64,000 bases of DNA from Thermoplasmata archaeon (lineage in GTDB: Archaea > Thermoplasmatota > Thermoplasmata > Thermoplasmatales > Thermoplasmataceae), in assembly GCA_021846695.1 (NCBI GenBank), contig JAJZWN010000002.1, positions 1-64,000 of the forward strand, read 5' to 3'. The translations under genes were made by a program, and so were the position numbers. Of this stretch, positions 32,979 to 41,638 are shown in pieces. The notes beneath the pieces are model-generated. The model was not told where the DNA came from. It made no database searches and saw only the letters and a list, made by a program, of their open reading frames with translations. Position 1 is the first letter of the stretch. The number at the start of each line of letters is the position of its first letter.

Positions 32979-33009
32979 TAACAGTAAAAACTGAAAAGCT
33001 GGCGTTAGA

Positions 33010-33018
33010 TTTTATATA
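33010..33018 (-). promoter_or_regulatory. TATA box of the histidine operon
   Basis: Read on the minus strand, TATATAAAA lies about 36 bases before the hisZ ATG at 32978. Transcription would start near 32988. No other promoter-like sequence is needed for the eight overlapping his genes. No attenuator-like His-codon leader was seen. Confidence 0.5.
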
Positions 33019-33257
33019 CATCTCTGTTTCCATAAAGATGAAATTATAATACAATATATAACTATTGCCGGTAAAATTTATTGTAATAATATTAATTTTG
33101 ATATTATGATTTTCAATGCCGACGGAAATTTTGTGGTTTAATTTATATTATTTATGTAAATTGAATTATGCAAATAACTAGAAAATTTTATTAATAAAAT
33201 ATATACAGATAATGCAGGTAGTGACGGTCAAAAAAATATGAATCAGAACAATTCTAA

Positions 33258-33419
33258 ATGAATGTTAAATCCCCTTATAAAAAAATAATAATTTTGACTA
33301 TAATTGTGGCAATATTAGTATCATCCATGGCTATATATTTCTATCCACATAATAAGCGGTATTATGATAGTGAAAAAAATTTTAGAAGAAAAAGCCGATG
33401 CCTGGATATAAAGGATTAA
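33258..33419 (+). CDS. Possible 53-residue single-helix membrane peptide
   Basis: An ATG at 33258 opens a 53-codon frame ending at 33419, one base before the convergent SIS gene. It has a basic start (MNVKSPYKK), one clear hydrophobic helix of about 20 residues (IIILTIIVAILVSSMAIYFY) and a basic tail (RRKSRC). No ribosome site is obvious, though the region upstream is AT-rich and promoter-like. The membrane-helix pattern and fit into the gap favour a real small gene, but chance in AT-rich DNA cannot be excluded. Confidence 0.4.
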   Translation: MNVKSPYKKIIILTIIVAILVSSMAIYFYPHNKRYYDSEKNFRRKSRCLDIKD

Positions 33420-34460
33420 TTAATGGGCACCGGGAGGAAAAACTATGTCGTCAAACTTTCTGTAATTTTCCTCATCAAATCTCAATAAATCAGGATTGGT
33501 ATCATTTTCAACGGCAATATAATATGCCAGATAATACAGTGGAACTACATTCAGCAGGGCATTGAGATATTCGTCTCCCAAATCTGTAACGTCCACGCTG
33601 TAATCACCCTCTCCGTTAACTGTAAATGTTTTCGTGCCCACAACCTTGCATGCCCTTACTATATCCATTGAACGGCTTTCCACAGTTCTAGAGTTAATTA
33701 TTACAACCAGTGAATTTTCATCTATAAGTGATGTGCAGCCATGTATAAACTCTTCAAGCTCTATCCCCTCTGCATGTATATGCGTTGCCTCTTTTATCTT
33801 CTGTGCTGCTTCCCTTGCAACTGGCTCCTCGGGTCCTGCACCAAGTACAAATATTCTATTTATATGTGCAAGATCATGTGCAATTTTCTTTACCTTTGAA
33901 TCCATTGATACAATAAGATCCTTTAATGAATGAATTACCCCATTTACATCGACTGGAAGATGTGAATAACGGACTCCTATATACATGGCCGCCAGGGCAT
34001 TGTCAAAAAATGATTTGGTATTGCAGAGTGATTTATCATCTGAATCAATAACAATGCTTTTATCTGAGATATATTCCATTGGTGTTTCATGATAATGTGT
34101 TATGCCGACTATATATGCATATTTTTTCTGGTACACAAGTGAATCAATGGTCGATTTTGTTTTTCCGCTGTTCGAGATGCCCACAACTGTACCATGCACC
34201 GGCATATAATAATTTAACAGTTCAAATGACTGCACAAATGAGTATTTCAAACTGGTTTTATAGAGAAATCCTGACCCTATCTGTGCTGCATGGTATGCAG
34301 TACCATTACCTGTGAACAGCAATGGTTTATTCAAAAGAAATGAATAATCAAGATTTTCCATGGTTCTTTTTGTTGTGTCCAGGGAACCCGGTGTTTCCCT
34401 CATCATATCGTACATAAAATAGGGATGTTTTGTTCTCTTTTGTGGGACTGTATCTGTCAT
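33420..34460 (-). CDS. SIS-domain sugar isomerase/deaminase-like protein
   Basis: These 346 residues hold two SIS domains, like the isomerase half of GlmS. The first SIS loop is LLFTGNGTAYHAAQIG (about 47-62) with GISNSGKTKSTIDSL (about 93-107). The second is IFVLGAGPEEPVAREAAQK (about 203-221), followed by the GlmS-type KEATHIHAEGIELEEFIHG. The glutaminase domain is absent, so it could be a glucosamine-6-phosphate deaminase, a phosphosugar isomerase or a regulator. Its product ends one base after the small membrane frame; it is divergent from the esterase gene. Confidence 0.82.
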   Translation of the reverse strand: MTDTVPQKRTKHPYFMYDMMRETPGSLDTTKRTMENLDYSFLLNKPLLFTGNGTAYHAAQIGSGFLYKTSLKYSFVQSFELLNYYMPVHGTVVGISNSGKTKSTIDSLVYQKKYAYIVGITHYHETPMEYISDKSIVIDSDDKSLCNTKSFFDNALAAMYIGVRYSHLPVDVNGVIHSLKDLIVSMDSKVKKIAHDLAHINRIFVLGAGPEEPVAREAAQKIKEATHIHAEGIELEEFIHGCTSLIDENSLVVIINSRTVESRSMDIVRACKVVGTKTFTVNGEGDYSVDVTDLGDEYLNALLNVVPLYYLAYYIAVENDTNPDLLRFDEENYRKFDDIVFPPGAH

Positions 34461-34571
34461 AGATAATTAATGCTTACAGGCATATAGTTATTTTTGTATA
34501 ATCATGCAATAAATTGATGTTTAAATTTGGCCGGCTCACAAGTTTAAAATATTATTGTATACTGGATATAC

Positions 34572-35483
34572 ATGGTAGACCCAGATTTTAAAACGTTGAT
34601 AGAACTATCCAGAAATGCAGGAGATATGACAGAAATGGACCCTGTAATGCTCAGGAAGTTTTTAAACGAAACGTCCATAAACTCACAGGGCAAAAAAATA
34701 GAGGTTAAAGAGATCAAGGATTACAGGATAGAACTCAAGGGGAGGGCATTGAAGGCCAGGATGTACAGCAATGGTAAATCAAAATCAGCTCTTGTGTATT
34801 ACCATGGTGGTGGCTTTCTGTTCGGAGATATAGAAACATATGACAACTTCTGCAGATTCCTGGCGGAAGAGTCCGGAGTGAAAATTATATCTGTAGAGTA
34901 CAGACTTGCACCTGAAAATAAATTTCCGGATGCCATCAACGATGCATATGACTCCTTCCATTACATATCAGAAAACAGGGGCAAATTCGGCATTGAAGGA
35001 AAACTGGGTGTAGGAGGTGACAGTGCAGGGGCCAATCTCTCTGCAGCACTATGCCTTAAATCCCGGGATATGAAAGCAGAGATGCCAGCTGCCCAGATAC
35101 TGTTTTATCCGAGCCTTGCACCGGATAATTTTTCCAGATCTTTTATGGAATACGGCAACGATTATGTCCTCACTGAAAAAATGATAAGATACTTCGGATC
35201 ACTTTATTCAAGAACCATGGAAGACCTGATTGATCCCTATTTTTCACCTCTGGTAGCAGACGACCTTTCGGGGCTTCCTCCGGCCATAGTAATATCAAAT
35301 GAGTATGATCCATTAAGGGACCCAGAGGAGAGCTATGTGAAAAAATTAAGGCAGGCTGGCATAAGCGCCCTTGGAATCAGGGGCATCGGAATGATACATG
35401 GATCTGCCACAGATTTCGAGGTTTCTGAGGGAGCGAGAACACTGGTAAAAATGGTGGCCAGGGTTATACCTGACTATCTATGA
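34572..35483 (+). CDS. Alpha/beta-hydrolase, HSL-family carboxylesterase
   Basis: This 303-residue esterase is of the hormone-sensitive-lipase group. The oxyanion motif HGGGFLFGD is at about 78-86, the nucleophile Ser in GGDSAGANLSA (about 148-158), the acid Asp in NEYDPLRDPE (about 243-252) and the His in GMIHGSA (about 276). An N-terminal cap helix region is present. Such enzymes cleave short-chain esters, and several are known from thermoacidophiles. It is cytoplasmic. Its end overlaps the convergent AAA-associated-domain gene by 6 bases. Confidence 0.9.
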   Translation: MVDPDFKTLIELSRNAGDMTEMDPVMLRKFLNETSINSQGKKIEVKEIKDYRIELKGRALKARMYSNGKSKSALVYYHGGGFLFGDIETYDNFCRFLAEESGVKIISVEYRLAPENKFPDAINDAYDSFHYISENRGKFGIEGKLGVGGDSAGANLSAALCLKSRDMKAEMPAAQILFYPSLAPDNFSRSFMEYGNDYVLTEKMIRYFGSLYSRTMEDLIDPYFSPLVADDLSGLPPAIVISNEYDPLRDPEESYVKKLRQAGISALGIRGIGMIHGSATDFEVSEGARTLVKMVARVIPDYL

Positions 35484-35945
35484 GACAACCTCAAAACCAT
35501 CGTCGGTTTTCTTCAAAAACCTTGAGTATATTCCCCATTCAATCAATATAACCTCCAGATCATGGGGGCCATCGGGGTTATTGAATGTGGGCACATCGTT
35601 TTCTTTCAATTTATCTATTATATCTTCAAGGGTGAAAGACCCTAATGAAAGTGCTGTTTTAAATGGCTCAATATTTTTTAATGAATCACGTATAATCTGT
35701 TTTCTCTGGTTCATGCCTGATTTTATGTATTCTATCCCTTTCTGGGCCATGCTTATATCACCGGACTCTGTATTTACAAGCCCCAGATTTGTGGCAGTAT
35801 AAACTATGGGCATCAAATCGTCAAGGTCCACTTCCATTTCCTTTTCCAGCTGATAAAGGTCAGTCTTTCCATCGAATATATTGTTAAGTACATAGAGAAG
35901 CCCCAGAAGATCAGCTATTCTGGCGTCAGGGTCTATTACATCCAT
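35478..35945 (-). CDS. Stand-alone AAA-associated domain protein of the ABC cluster
   Basis: This 155-residue protein resembles the AAA-associated C-terminal domain found fused to nitrate/sulfonate-type ABC ATPases: DARIADLLGLLYVLN at the start, LEKEMEVDLDDLMPIVYTATNLGLVNTESGDISM in the middle, and the end IEWGIYSRFLKK. It is helical, like a winged-helix module. Here it is a separate gene 81 bases downstream of the permease on the same strand, so it is most likely a split-off regulatory domain of that importer. Family call by motif layout only. Confidence 0.65.
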   Translation of the reverse strand: MDVIDPDARIADLLGLLYVLNNIFDGKTDLYQLEKEMEVDLDDLMPIVYTATNLGLVNTESGDISMAQKGIEYIKSGMNQRKQIIRDSLKNIEPFKTALSLGSFTLEDIIDKLKENDVPTFNNPDGPHDLEVILIEWGIYSRFLKKTDDGFEVVS

Positions 35946-36026
35946 AATAAAGTATATACATACTGTATTAATAATATTAATGTTATTTTATGTATATTAA
36001 AAAGGCCTGTTTCTTAGTATGAACCT

Positions 36027-37655
36027 CTATGCAGAATATACGCCCTCCTCTGCCACATATTTCTTCTGTGCCAGATCCATCATTCTTCTGGTAAACAGAA
36101 CAGAGTATACTGCAACTATTATACCAAATATCAGCGACCCCCATGCTGCAAGGGCTATATCACCTGTGGCAGTTGCTACATCTATGGTTTTCATCAGCCC
36201 TGAATGCACAGTTAATGAATGCGTGCCGTATATATCAGGCCAGTATTCACCTATCATGAGGCCACCCCAGGCACTGTTTATTGTAGAGGATATCCCACTT
36301 ATCAGATACGGGAATGTTGACGGTATTACGACCTTCCTCATCTTCCTGAAGTACCCCAGTTTCAGGTTCCTGGTGATTTCCCAGTATTCCGCTGGCATTG
36401 CCTTTACCCCCATCCAGAACGAATAAAATACATAATAAAATGTACTTATGAATCCCAGAGACAGTACATAAAGCTCATTGGTAAATACCCCGAATATGCC
36501 GAAAATGAAAGGCTCTGTAAGTATAAACAGAAATGGAAAATATATAGGGGCGGGATATGCGCTCAAAGACTGGATAATTGGAATCCAGTACTTTTCTGCC
36601 CTCCTGTTAACTGCAAGATAGTACCCCAGGAAAATTGCAATAGCCATAGATATAACAAGTATTGTGGCAACGCGCAAATAATCATAGCCTAGTCCGGTAA
36701 GAAGTGATGGAGTTTTTCCTATCAGTATCCCCCATTCACTCAATTTTACGGATGTGATGAGCGATACTGCACCGTAAAGAATTGCGACAAGAATAATTAT
36801 GCCAGCTGCGGCATATACATACCTGTACCGCTTCTGCTTCCTTTCCTTCTTTTCATACGTTTCCTCATGATTGTCACCTTCTCTGTATTTATAATACCTT
36901 GCAAGCCTTGTAAGGGGGTTTTTTGAAAGAACCGCAAATACCCTTGCAGTTTCTCTTAAGTTCAGCCTGCCACGTTTCATTACAGGTGCATCTGTATCTA
37001 ATGTATATCTTCCAACAGCATATTTGCTGAACTCCCTGAGGATAACTATGATTGCAACTATTGCAATGCCCATTATTAGCAGCGCCATTTCTATGTTGAA
37101 TAGCTGGCCGTCTGCCACAAATGTATCCAGGACTGACCCTATTCCGAACGTCTGGTACGTGTGGACCCCAACCTCGAAAACTTCGCTTACAGTAATATAG
37201 AAAAATCCATCAGAGATGCTTGGAAATAGATTTGCGGTAATCCTGGGTACTGAGAACGGGATATAAAGATACCTCAATTTGGAAAATAATCCAAACCGCG
37301 AATTTTCAACGACCTCAACCATCTCCCTGGGTACCGTTTTGAATGCCTGGTATTCCCCCATCCATATATTCCAGACCACTGCTGTTAATACTAAGAAGTC
37401 AGCTGCAAGCTCAACCCCCAGCGGACCGCCTATTCTGGTTATGAAAATTACCAGAACGATGGGGAAGAAGGTAATAACAGGTACCGATTCAAATATTTCA
37501 ATGAGAATAATATAAATATTTTCGAAGAATTTTGATTTTATTGAGGCATATGCCAGGAACCACCCTGCTATTATGGACAGTATTATCAGCCCGATTACAC
37601 GGGCCACCGTAGCCAGTACGGCCAGTGTTATAAGTGTTATAGCCGCCATAACCAT
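36027..37655 (-). CDS. ABC transporter permease, two fused BPD modules
   Basis: This 542-residue membrane protein has about 12 helices in two halves, each a nitrate/sulfonate/taurine-type permease module. The EAA-like loops are GEYQAFKTVPREMVEVVENS (about 119-138) and VKAMPAEYWEITRNLKLGY (about 422-440). A charged linker (about 255-275, KYREGDNHEETYEKKERKQK) joins the halves. Normally these permeases are homodimers of one module; the fusion is a pseudo-heterodimer. It lies 3 bases after the ATPase gene. No periplasmic binding protein gene is adjacent. Confidence 0.85.
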   Translation of the reverse strand: MVMAAITLITLAVLATVARVIGLIILSIIAGWFLAYASIKSKFFENIYIILIEIFESVPVITFFPIVLVIFITRIGGPLGVELAADFLVLTAVVWNIWMGEYQAFKTVPREMVEVVENSRFGLFSKLRYLYIPFSVPRITANLFPSISDGFFYITVSEVFEVGVHTYQTFGIGSVLDTFVADGQLFNIEMALLIMGIAIVAIIVILREFSKYAVGRYTLDTDAPVMKRGRLNLRETARVFAVLSKNPLTRLARYYKYREGDNHEETYEKKERKQKRYRYVYAAAGIIILVAILYGAVSLITSVKLSEWGILIGKTPSLLTGLGYDYLRVATILVISMAIAIFLGYYLAVNRRAEKYWIPIIQSLSAYPAPIYFPFLFILTEPFIFGIFGVFTNELYVLSLGFISTFYYVFYSFWMGVKAMPAEYWEITRNLKLGYFRKMRKVVIPSTFPYLISGISSTINSAWGGLMIGEYWPDIYGTHSLTVHSGLMKTIDVATATGDIALAAWGSLIFGIIVAVYSVLFTRRMMDLAQKKYVAEEGVYSA

Positions 37656-37658
37656 ACC

Positions 37659-38450
37659 TCATTTCTTCTTCCTCGGAGGGGTCAGATAACTGTAAAGCGC
37701 ATCCAGATTTGCATTAAAATTGTCGCTTCTTGGGTTTCTTGGTCTTGGCATTGTAACCTCTACCCTGCCAACAACAGTTGCTGGAATATTATTCAGGATA
37801 TATATCTCATCAGCCAGTTCCAGTACCTCAGTAAGGTTGTGTGAGACCATGATAACAGATTTCAAAGGAGTTTCTCCGCTAAAGAGAATATTATATATAT
37901 CCTGCCTGAGCCCCTCTGCAGTAAGTTCATCAAGATGTGCGAATGGTTCATCCATTAAGAAAACATAGGGATCTGCAGCAAAAGCCCTTGCAATTGCCAC
38001 TCTTTGCCTCATACCACCGCTCATTTCCTTGGGGTACAGATCCTCGAATCCATCCAGTCCAACCCTGGAAAGCGCTTCCTTTGCCTTGGATTCCATTTCA
38101 TCTCTGGACATATCTTTTGCCTTCATTGAAAGCATGACGTTCTCCTGGGCATCCATCCAGGGAAATGTTACTATGGACTGATGTATAAGTGCAACCTCCG
38201 GAGTCGGCTCGTATAGAGTTTTGCCAAGAAGTTTAACAATACCCTTGTCCGGTTTCAGGAATCCACCAAGTATTCTCAGAAGTGTTGATTTTCCTATTCC
38301 TGAAGGCCCGATTATTGCAACAAATTTTCCAGAATCGGCCCTGATGTTTATATTCTCAAATACATCGTAGCCATTGTCATATGAAAAATAAATTCCATCA
38401 GCCTCAAGGACGGAATTTGATACATTTTCATTTTTAATTTCTGCCTCCAT
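37659..38450 (-). CDS. ABC transporter ATPase, nitrate/sulfonate/taurine type
   Basis: This 263-residue nucleotide-binding subunit has Walker A GPSGIGKSTLLR (about 53-64), signature MSGGMRQRVAIARA (about 144-157), Walker B VFLMDEPFAHLDE (about 163-175) and the switch His in MVSHNLTEV. It is closest in style to SsuB/TauB/NrtD. It forms an operon with the fused permease, followed by the separate AAA-associated protein. The imported substrate is not indicated. Confidence 0.9.
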   Translation of the reverse strand: MEAEIKNENVSNSVLEADGIYFSYDNGYDVFENINIRADSGKFVAIIGPSGIGKSTLLRILGGFLKPDKGIVKLLGKTLYEPTPEVALIHQSIVTFPWMDAQENVMLSMKAKDMSRDEMESKAKEALSRVGLDGFEDLYPKEMSGGMRQRVAIARAFAADPYVFLMDEPFAHLDELTAEGLRQDIYNILFSGETPLKSVIMVSHNLTEVLELADEIYILNNIPATVVGRVEVTMPRPRNPRSDNFNANLDALYSYLTPPRKKK

Positions 38451-38603
38451 TATGATTCACCTCATGGTGAAAATACCCCCGATCATAATGGTTATTCTTA
38501 TTATATTGTTTATAGTGTATTCACGAGGTTATCTCCAGAACAGTATTAAAATAATCTATATATAATTATGCTGGAATGCCTAATATTGATTTTTTATTAT
38601 ATT

Positions 38604-39104
38604 TTACTGTTTTTTCTTGAATAAATGCCACCACTTTTTGGTATTATCCATAGGTTTCCTATCACTTTCCGTGCTTTTCTGATTAACAGGTTCCAGCAGT
38701 ACATCCTTTCCGACGAAGATAAAGCCTATTGTTATGCTGTCAATATTGTCATGAATCCATTTATCACTTCTATAATCCCTGAATTTATCGTTGGAAACTA
38801 TCAGGCATTTCTTTTCCCTGGCATAATCCAGTATAAACATATCTGCCCTTATGCCTGATGGTGCAAGAATTATGGATTTATTCTCAATCATCCTGTTAAG
38901 TTTTTCCTTCTCATCAATTGTATAACGTATATTTGCATCACATATTGTAATTATTTCAGATGCTTTATATTCTTTAAGTTTATTTATTACTGACAGGATA
39001 TTTTCCAGTACGGCCTTTTTCTTCCCTGATTTGCTCATACCGTACATTGCAACGTTGCTTCCATCTACAATAACGATTGATCCAGAAATTTTGTTTTGAT
39101 ACAT
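38604..39104 (-). CDS. NYN/Zc3h12a-like ribonuclease domain protein
   Basis: The 166 residues contain a PIN-like NYN domain: VIVDGSNVAMYG (about 11-22) with the first Asp, a central ICDANIRYT with Asp (about 53-61), GIRADMFILDYARE (about 83-96) and LIVSNDKFRDYRSDKW (about 100-115). These acidic residues would coordinate Mg for RNA cleavage, as in Zc3h12a/regnase-like enzymes. A basic tail (KKWWHLFKKKQ) may bind nucleic acid. The biological target is unknown; it stands alone on the minus strand. Confidence 0.72.
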   Translation of the reverse strand: MYQNKISGSIVIVDGSNVAMYGMSKSGKKKAVLENILSVINKLKEYKASEIITICDANIRYTIDEKEKLNRMIENKSIILAPSGIRADMFILDYAREKKCLIVSNDKFRDYRSDKWIHDNIDSITIGFIFVGKDVLLEPVNQKSTESDRKPMDNTKKWWHLFKKKQ

Positions 39105-39151
39105 AACCAGACTTCAATGCAAATAAAAAATAAATAGATTCCCTAAAATAT

Positions 39152-39436
39152 TTAATCTCCCAATTCTTTTAATTCCTTTTTGGAGAACAGTATTTCCTTA
39201 AGTTCCCTGTCAAGCTCAGGGTCATTTCTTCTCAGATATTCAAGCAGAAGCGAGAAATGCTCCTTCTCATCATCCCTGTTATGCTTTATTACATCCTTCA
39301 ATACAGAATCCTTTGTAGCATCCAGCCTCTCGTCATAGAACATTATTGCCTGCATTTCCTCTATTAAGGACTGCCTGGCCCTTGACATATCCTTTGTTTT
39401 TTCATCTAAACTGTTTTCTGTTTCATACATTGGCAT
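39152..39436 (-). CDS. Encapsulated-ferritin-like protein (EncFtn family)
   Basis: This 94-residue protein is mostly two helices: SRARQSLIEEMQAIMFYDER (about 19-38) and VIKHNRDDEKEHFSLLLEYL (about 49-68), then RRNDPELDRELKEILFSKK. The E-(E)-M-x-A-x-x-(W/F)Y-(D/N)-x-R and HNRDEEKEH-x-x-(M/L)LE-(W/Y)LRRNDP strings are the hallmark of EncFtn, which forms decamers with iron sites and normally works inside an encapsulin shell. No encapsulin gene is nearby and no C-terminal cargo peptide is evident (it ends KKELKELGD). Predicted start ATG 39436, about 24 bases after a TATA box. Confidence 0.8.
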   Translation of the reverse strand: MPMYETENSLDEKTKDMSRARQSLIEEMQAIMFYDERLDATKDSVLKDVIKHNRDDEKEHFSLLLEYLRRNDPELDRELKEILFSKKELKELGD

Positions 39437-39455
39437 GAAGAAAGAAGTGTGAATT

Positions 39456-39465
39456 TATTTATAAA
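39456..39465 (-). promoter_or_regulatory. TATA box of the EncFtn-like gene
   Basis: On the minus strand TTTATAAATA (39465-39456) is centred about 24 bases before ATG 39436, without a ribosome site between, so the transcript is probably leaderless. Confidence 0.5.
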
Positions 39466-39507
39466 CATTCTTATTAACTTCTAAAATAAATACTTGTCTA
39501 GTCTTAT

Positions 39508-39531
39508 TTAGACTAATTTGGCTTAGACTAA
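39508..39531. promoter_or_regulatory. Repeated TTAGACTAA palindrome, candidate metal-regulator operator
   Basis: The nine-base element TTAGACTAA (a palindrome around its centre) occurs twice, at 39508-39516 and 39523-39531, 15 bases apart. A related inverted arm, TAGTCT, lies at 39499-39504. The pair sits in the divergent gap between the EncFtn-like gene and the thioesterase, just before an AT-rich TATA-like run (39533-39546) for the right-hand gene. TTAG-n-CTAA halves resemble operators of DtxR/IdeR-type iron regulators in general form. Binding is inference. Confidence 0.45.
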
Positions 39532-39642
39532 TATTATTTATTTAAAGCTGGATAAACCATTAACTATTCCGGCAGGCATAAGGGATTGATTTTAAATAAA
39601 TACTTACCTGATAATTTATTAACACAAAATGGATACAGGCGT

Positions 39643-40098
39643 ATGGCAACCCGCATTGAACAGATTATGGGCCTTTCAAAGGATCTTGATAAACTTAACA
39701 GGGCATTTGAAGAAAAAGAAAACTTATTTAGTTATATGGGATTAAAAATTACCAGAATAGAAAGGGGATTTTGTCAGATGGAATTACCGTATAGTGAGAA
39801 AATCACCCGGGCCGGTAAGGTTCTGCATGGAGGGATGATAATGAGCGCTATTGATTATGCAGGAGGTATCACCACCATGACGGTTAATGATGGCATTGAT
39901 CAGGTCACACAGGAAGTTAAGATCAATTTCCTTGCACCCATGGCGAATGGCCCCTTCAGGGTAGAGGGAAAAACTGTCAAGGCAGGTAGAACTGCAGTTA
40001 TAATTGAAATAAAATTTTTTGATACTGAGGGGAAACTTGGAGTTATGGCACTGGGTACATGGTATATAATAAGGGACAGGGTAATCAAGAAATCATAA
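39643..40098 (+). CDS. Hotdog-fold thioesterase (PaaI-like)
   Basis: This protein of about 151 residues has the 4HBT/PaaI layout: the central helix motif GKVLHGGMIMSAIDYAGG and the following strands TQEVKINFLAP and GPFRVEGKTVKAGRTAVIIE. Such enzymes hydrolyse acyl-CoA thioesters. I prefer ATG 39643 (MATRIEQIM); an in-frame TTG at 39586 adds 19 residues that do not look like the family, but it is nearer the TATA-like run at 39533-39546, so the start is open. The gene is divergent from EncFtn across the TTAGACTAA repeats. Confidence 0.82.
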   Translation: MATRIEQIMGLSKDLDKLNRAFEEKENLFSYMGLKITRIERGFCQMELPYSEKITRAGKVLHGGMIMSAIDYAGGITTMTVNDGIDQVTQEVKINFLAPMANGPFRVEGKTVKAGRTAVIIEIKFFDTEGKLGVMALGTWYIIRDRVIKKS

Positions 40099-40164
40099 GT
40101 TATTTTAGTGTATGTAATGAAATATATACGATAGTTCATGATTAAGAATAAAGGTGCTATCTGA

Positions 40165-41517
40165 ATGAGCTTGAAATTAATTATGCCGGACCGGGAATTT
40201 TACGATATTAATAAAATAGAGAGGGCTGTTCAGATAGGGAGAATTTATTTCAATATTTTGCTTCCAGATCCAGAAACAGGATTAACAAGATATGAAAAAA
40301 ATCATGATGACATACCCGCTGACCTGCAAAAATTTATAGATGCAAACAAGGAGAAGAATGTATCAAGAAGAATTTATGATATGGATACTGAACTTTATAA
40401 TGCTCATAAATTCCAGAAAATACTTAATGGCCTTATCCTTAAAAGCAATACAAGGGAAGGGAGAAAGGCAAGATTGCTGGAAAATAAGATTAATAGCTTG
40501 CCCGCAGATATACAAAAAAGTGGTGATTTTTCAGAGGATGATGGGGGTCGTCCTATAATATCTGAAACACTGGATGCTTTTAGCGCCATGAAACTGGTGA
40601 CCATGCTTGAGACGCTGAAGGATCACGAAATTACCAAAAAAGTAAATGGTATAAAGCTGGTTCTAATTCCGGGAGATGTAGACCTGAAAAATAATACGTT
40701 ACCATTGGAGGTATTCTGTTATACTGAGGATCCAATTAAGGTCGCTATGCAACTTTGCGTGATAAAATTCAGGGAAAGATATATTGAGGTGGAGTATGGA
40801 AATGAATTCAGGGGAGATCTATTCTTTTCATTTATAAATATTTCACCACCTGGCGATATACTTACAAAATTTCTCACGGAAAGTTTTTCTACCATGGAAG
40901 GCAATAAAAAACCTCAACGTATAATTAAGAAAAGCAATAAAAATAAGGTACATACTGTAATGCAGTTGAGAGTACGCATAAAAGGCATAAGCCCGCCCAT
41001 ATGGAGAAAGCTTTTGGTCAGGTCCGATACTAAACTTCATGATTTGCATCTTATGATTCAGGCTGCTTTTGGCTGGGACAACTATCATCTTTATGAGTTT
41101 TATGATGGACTGGTGTATTATACAAAACCCAGTGATGAGTGGGAATCAGATCCAGATGAAATTGACTCAACCATGGTCACTATAGAAGATCTCGATCTGC
41201 ATGAGAAGAGTAAATTTGAATATACATATGATTTTGGAGACGGATGGGAACACACGATTTCTGTAGAGAAAATACTTCCGCTTGATTCAAGTTTAAAACT
41301 TCCTGCCTGTATAGGTGGTAAAAGAAACTGCCCGCCAGAAGATTGCGGGGGAGTTTACGGTTATTATGATGTTCTTAGAAAAGCCGGTAATCCAGATGAC
41401 CCTGATCATGAGGAAACTGTTGAATGGCTAGGGGAGTACAACCCTGAGGAATTTGATTTGAAGTTTGCTGATTCAAATATTAAGGATTATAAAGGCATGG
41501 AAAATGGAATCATTTAA
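40165..41517 (+). CDS. Protein with C-terminal pRiA4b ORF-3-like domain
   Basis: The last third (about 260-440) is a PRiA4_ORF3 domain: MQLRVRIKGISPPIWRKLLV, HDLHLMIQAAFGWDNYHLYEF, FEYTYDFGDGWEHTI, and the Cys-containing CIGGKRNCPPEDCGGVYGY, probably a metal site. The N-terminal 250 residues are not recognised; they contain a regular alpha/beta segment (about 150-240). Many PRiA4 proteins are short and plasmid- or phage-linked and their activity is unknown. The long version here suggests an added effector or binding domain. A small unknown gene follows on the same strand. Confidence 0.7.
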   Translation: MSLKLIMPDREFYDINKIERAVQIGRIYFNILLPDPETGLTRYEKNHDDIPADLQKFIDANKEKNVSRRIYDMDTELYNAHKFQKILNGLILKSNTREGRKARLLENKINSLPADIQKSGDFSEDDGGRPIISETLDAFSAMKLVTMLETLKDHEITKKVNGIKLVLIPGDVDLKNNTLPLEVFCYTEDPIKVAMQLCVIKFRERYIEVEYGNEFRGDLFFSFINISPPGDILTKFLTESFSTMEGNKKPQRIIKKSNKNKVHTVMQLRVRIKGISPPIWRKLLVRSDTKLHDLHLMIQAAFGWDNYHLYEFYDGLVYYTKPSDEWESDPDEIDSTMVTIEDLDLHEKSKFEYTYDFGDGWEHTISVEKILPLDSSLKLPACIGGKRNCPPEDCGGVYGYYDVLRKAGNPDDPDHEETVEWLGEYNPEEFDLKFADSNIKDYKGMENGII

Positions 41518-41638
41518 CATTCTTACGCAGGAAGCATCATATACTTGTATCAGAATGATTTGTTCCGGCTACCATATATGATGGAGAGAAAATTATATTT
41601 TTCCATAAATTAATTATACTAACAGCCAATATTTGAAT

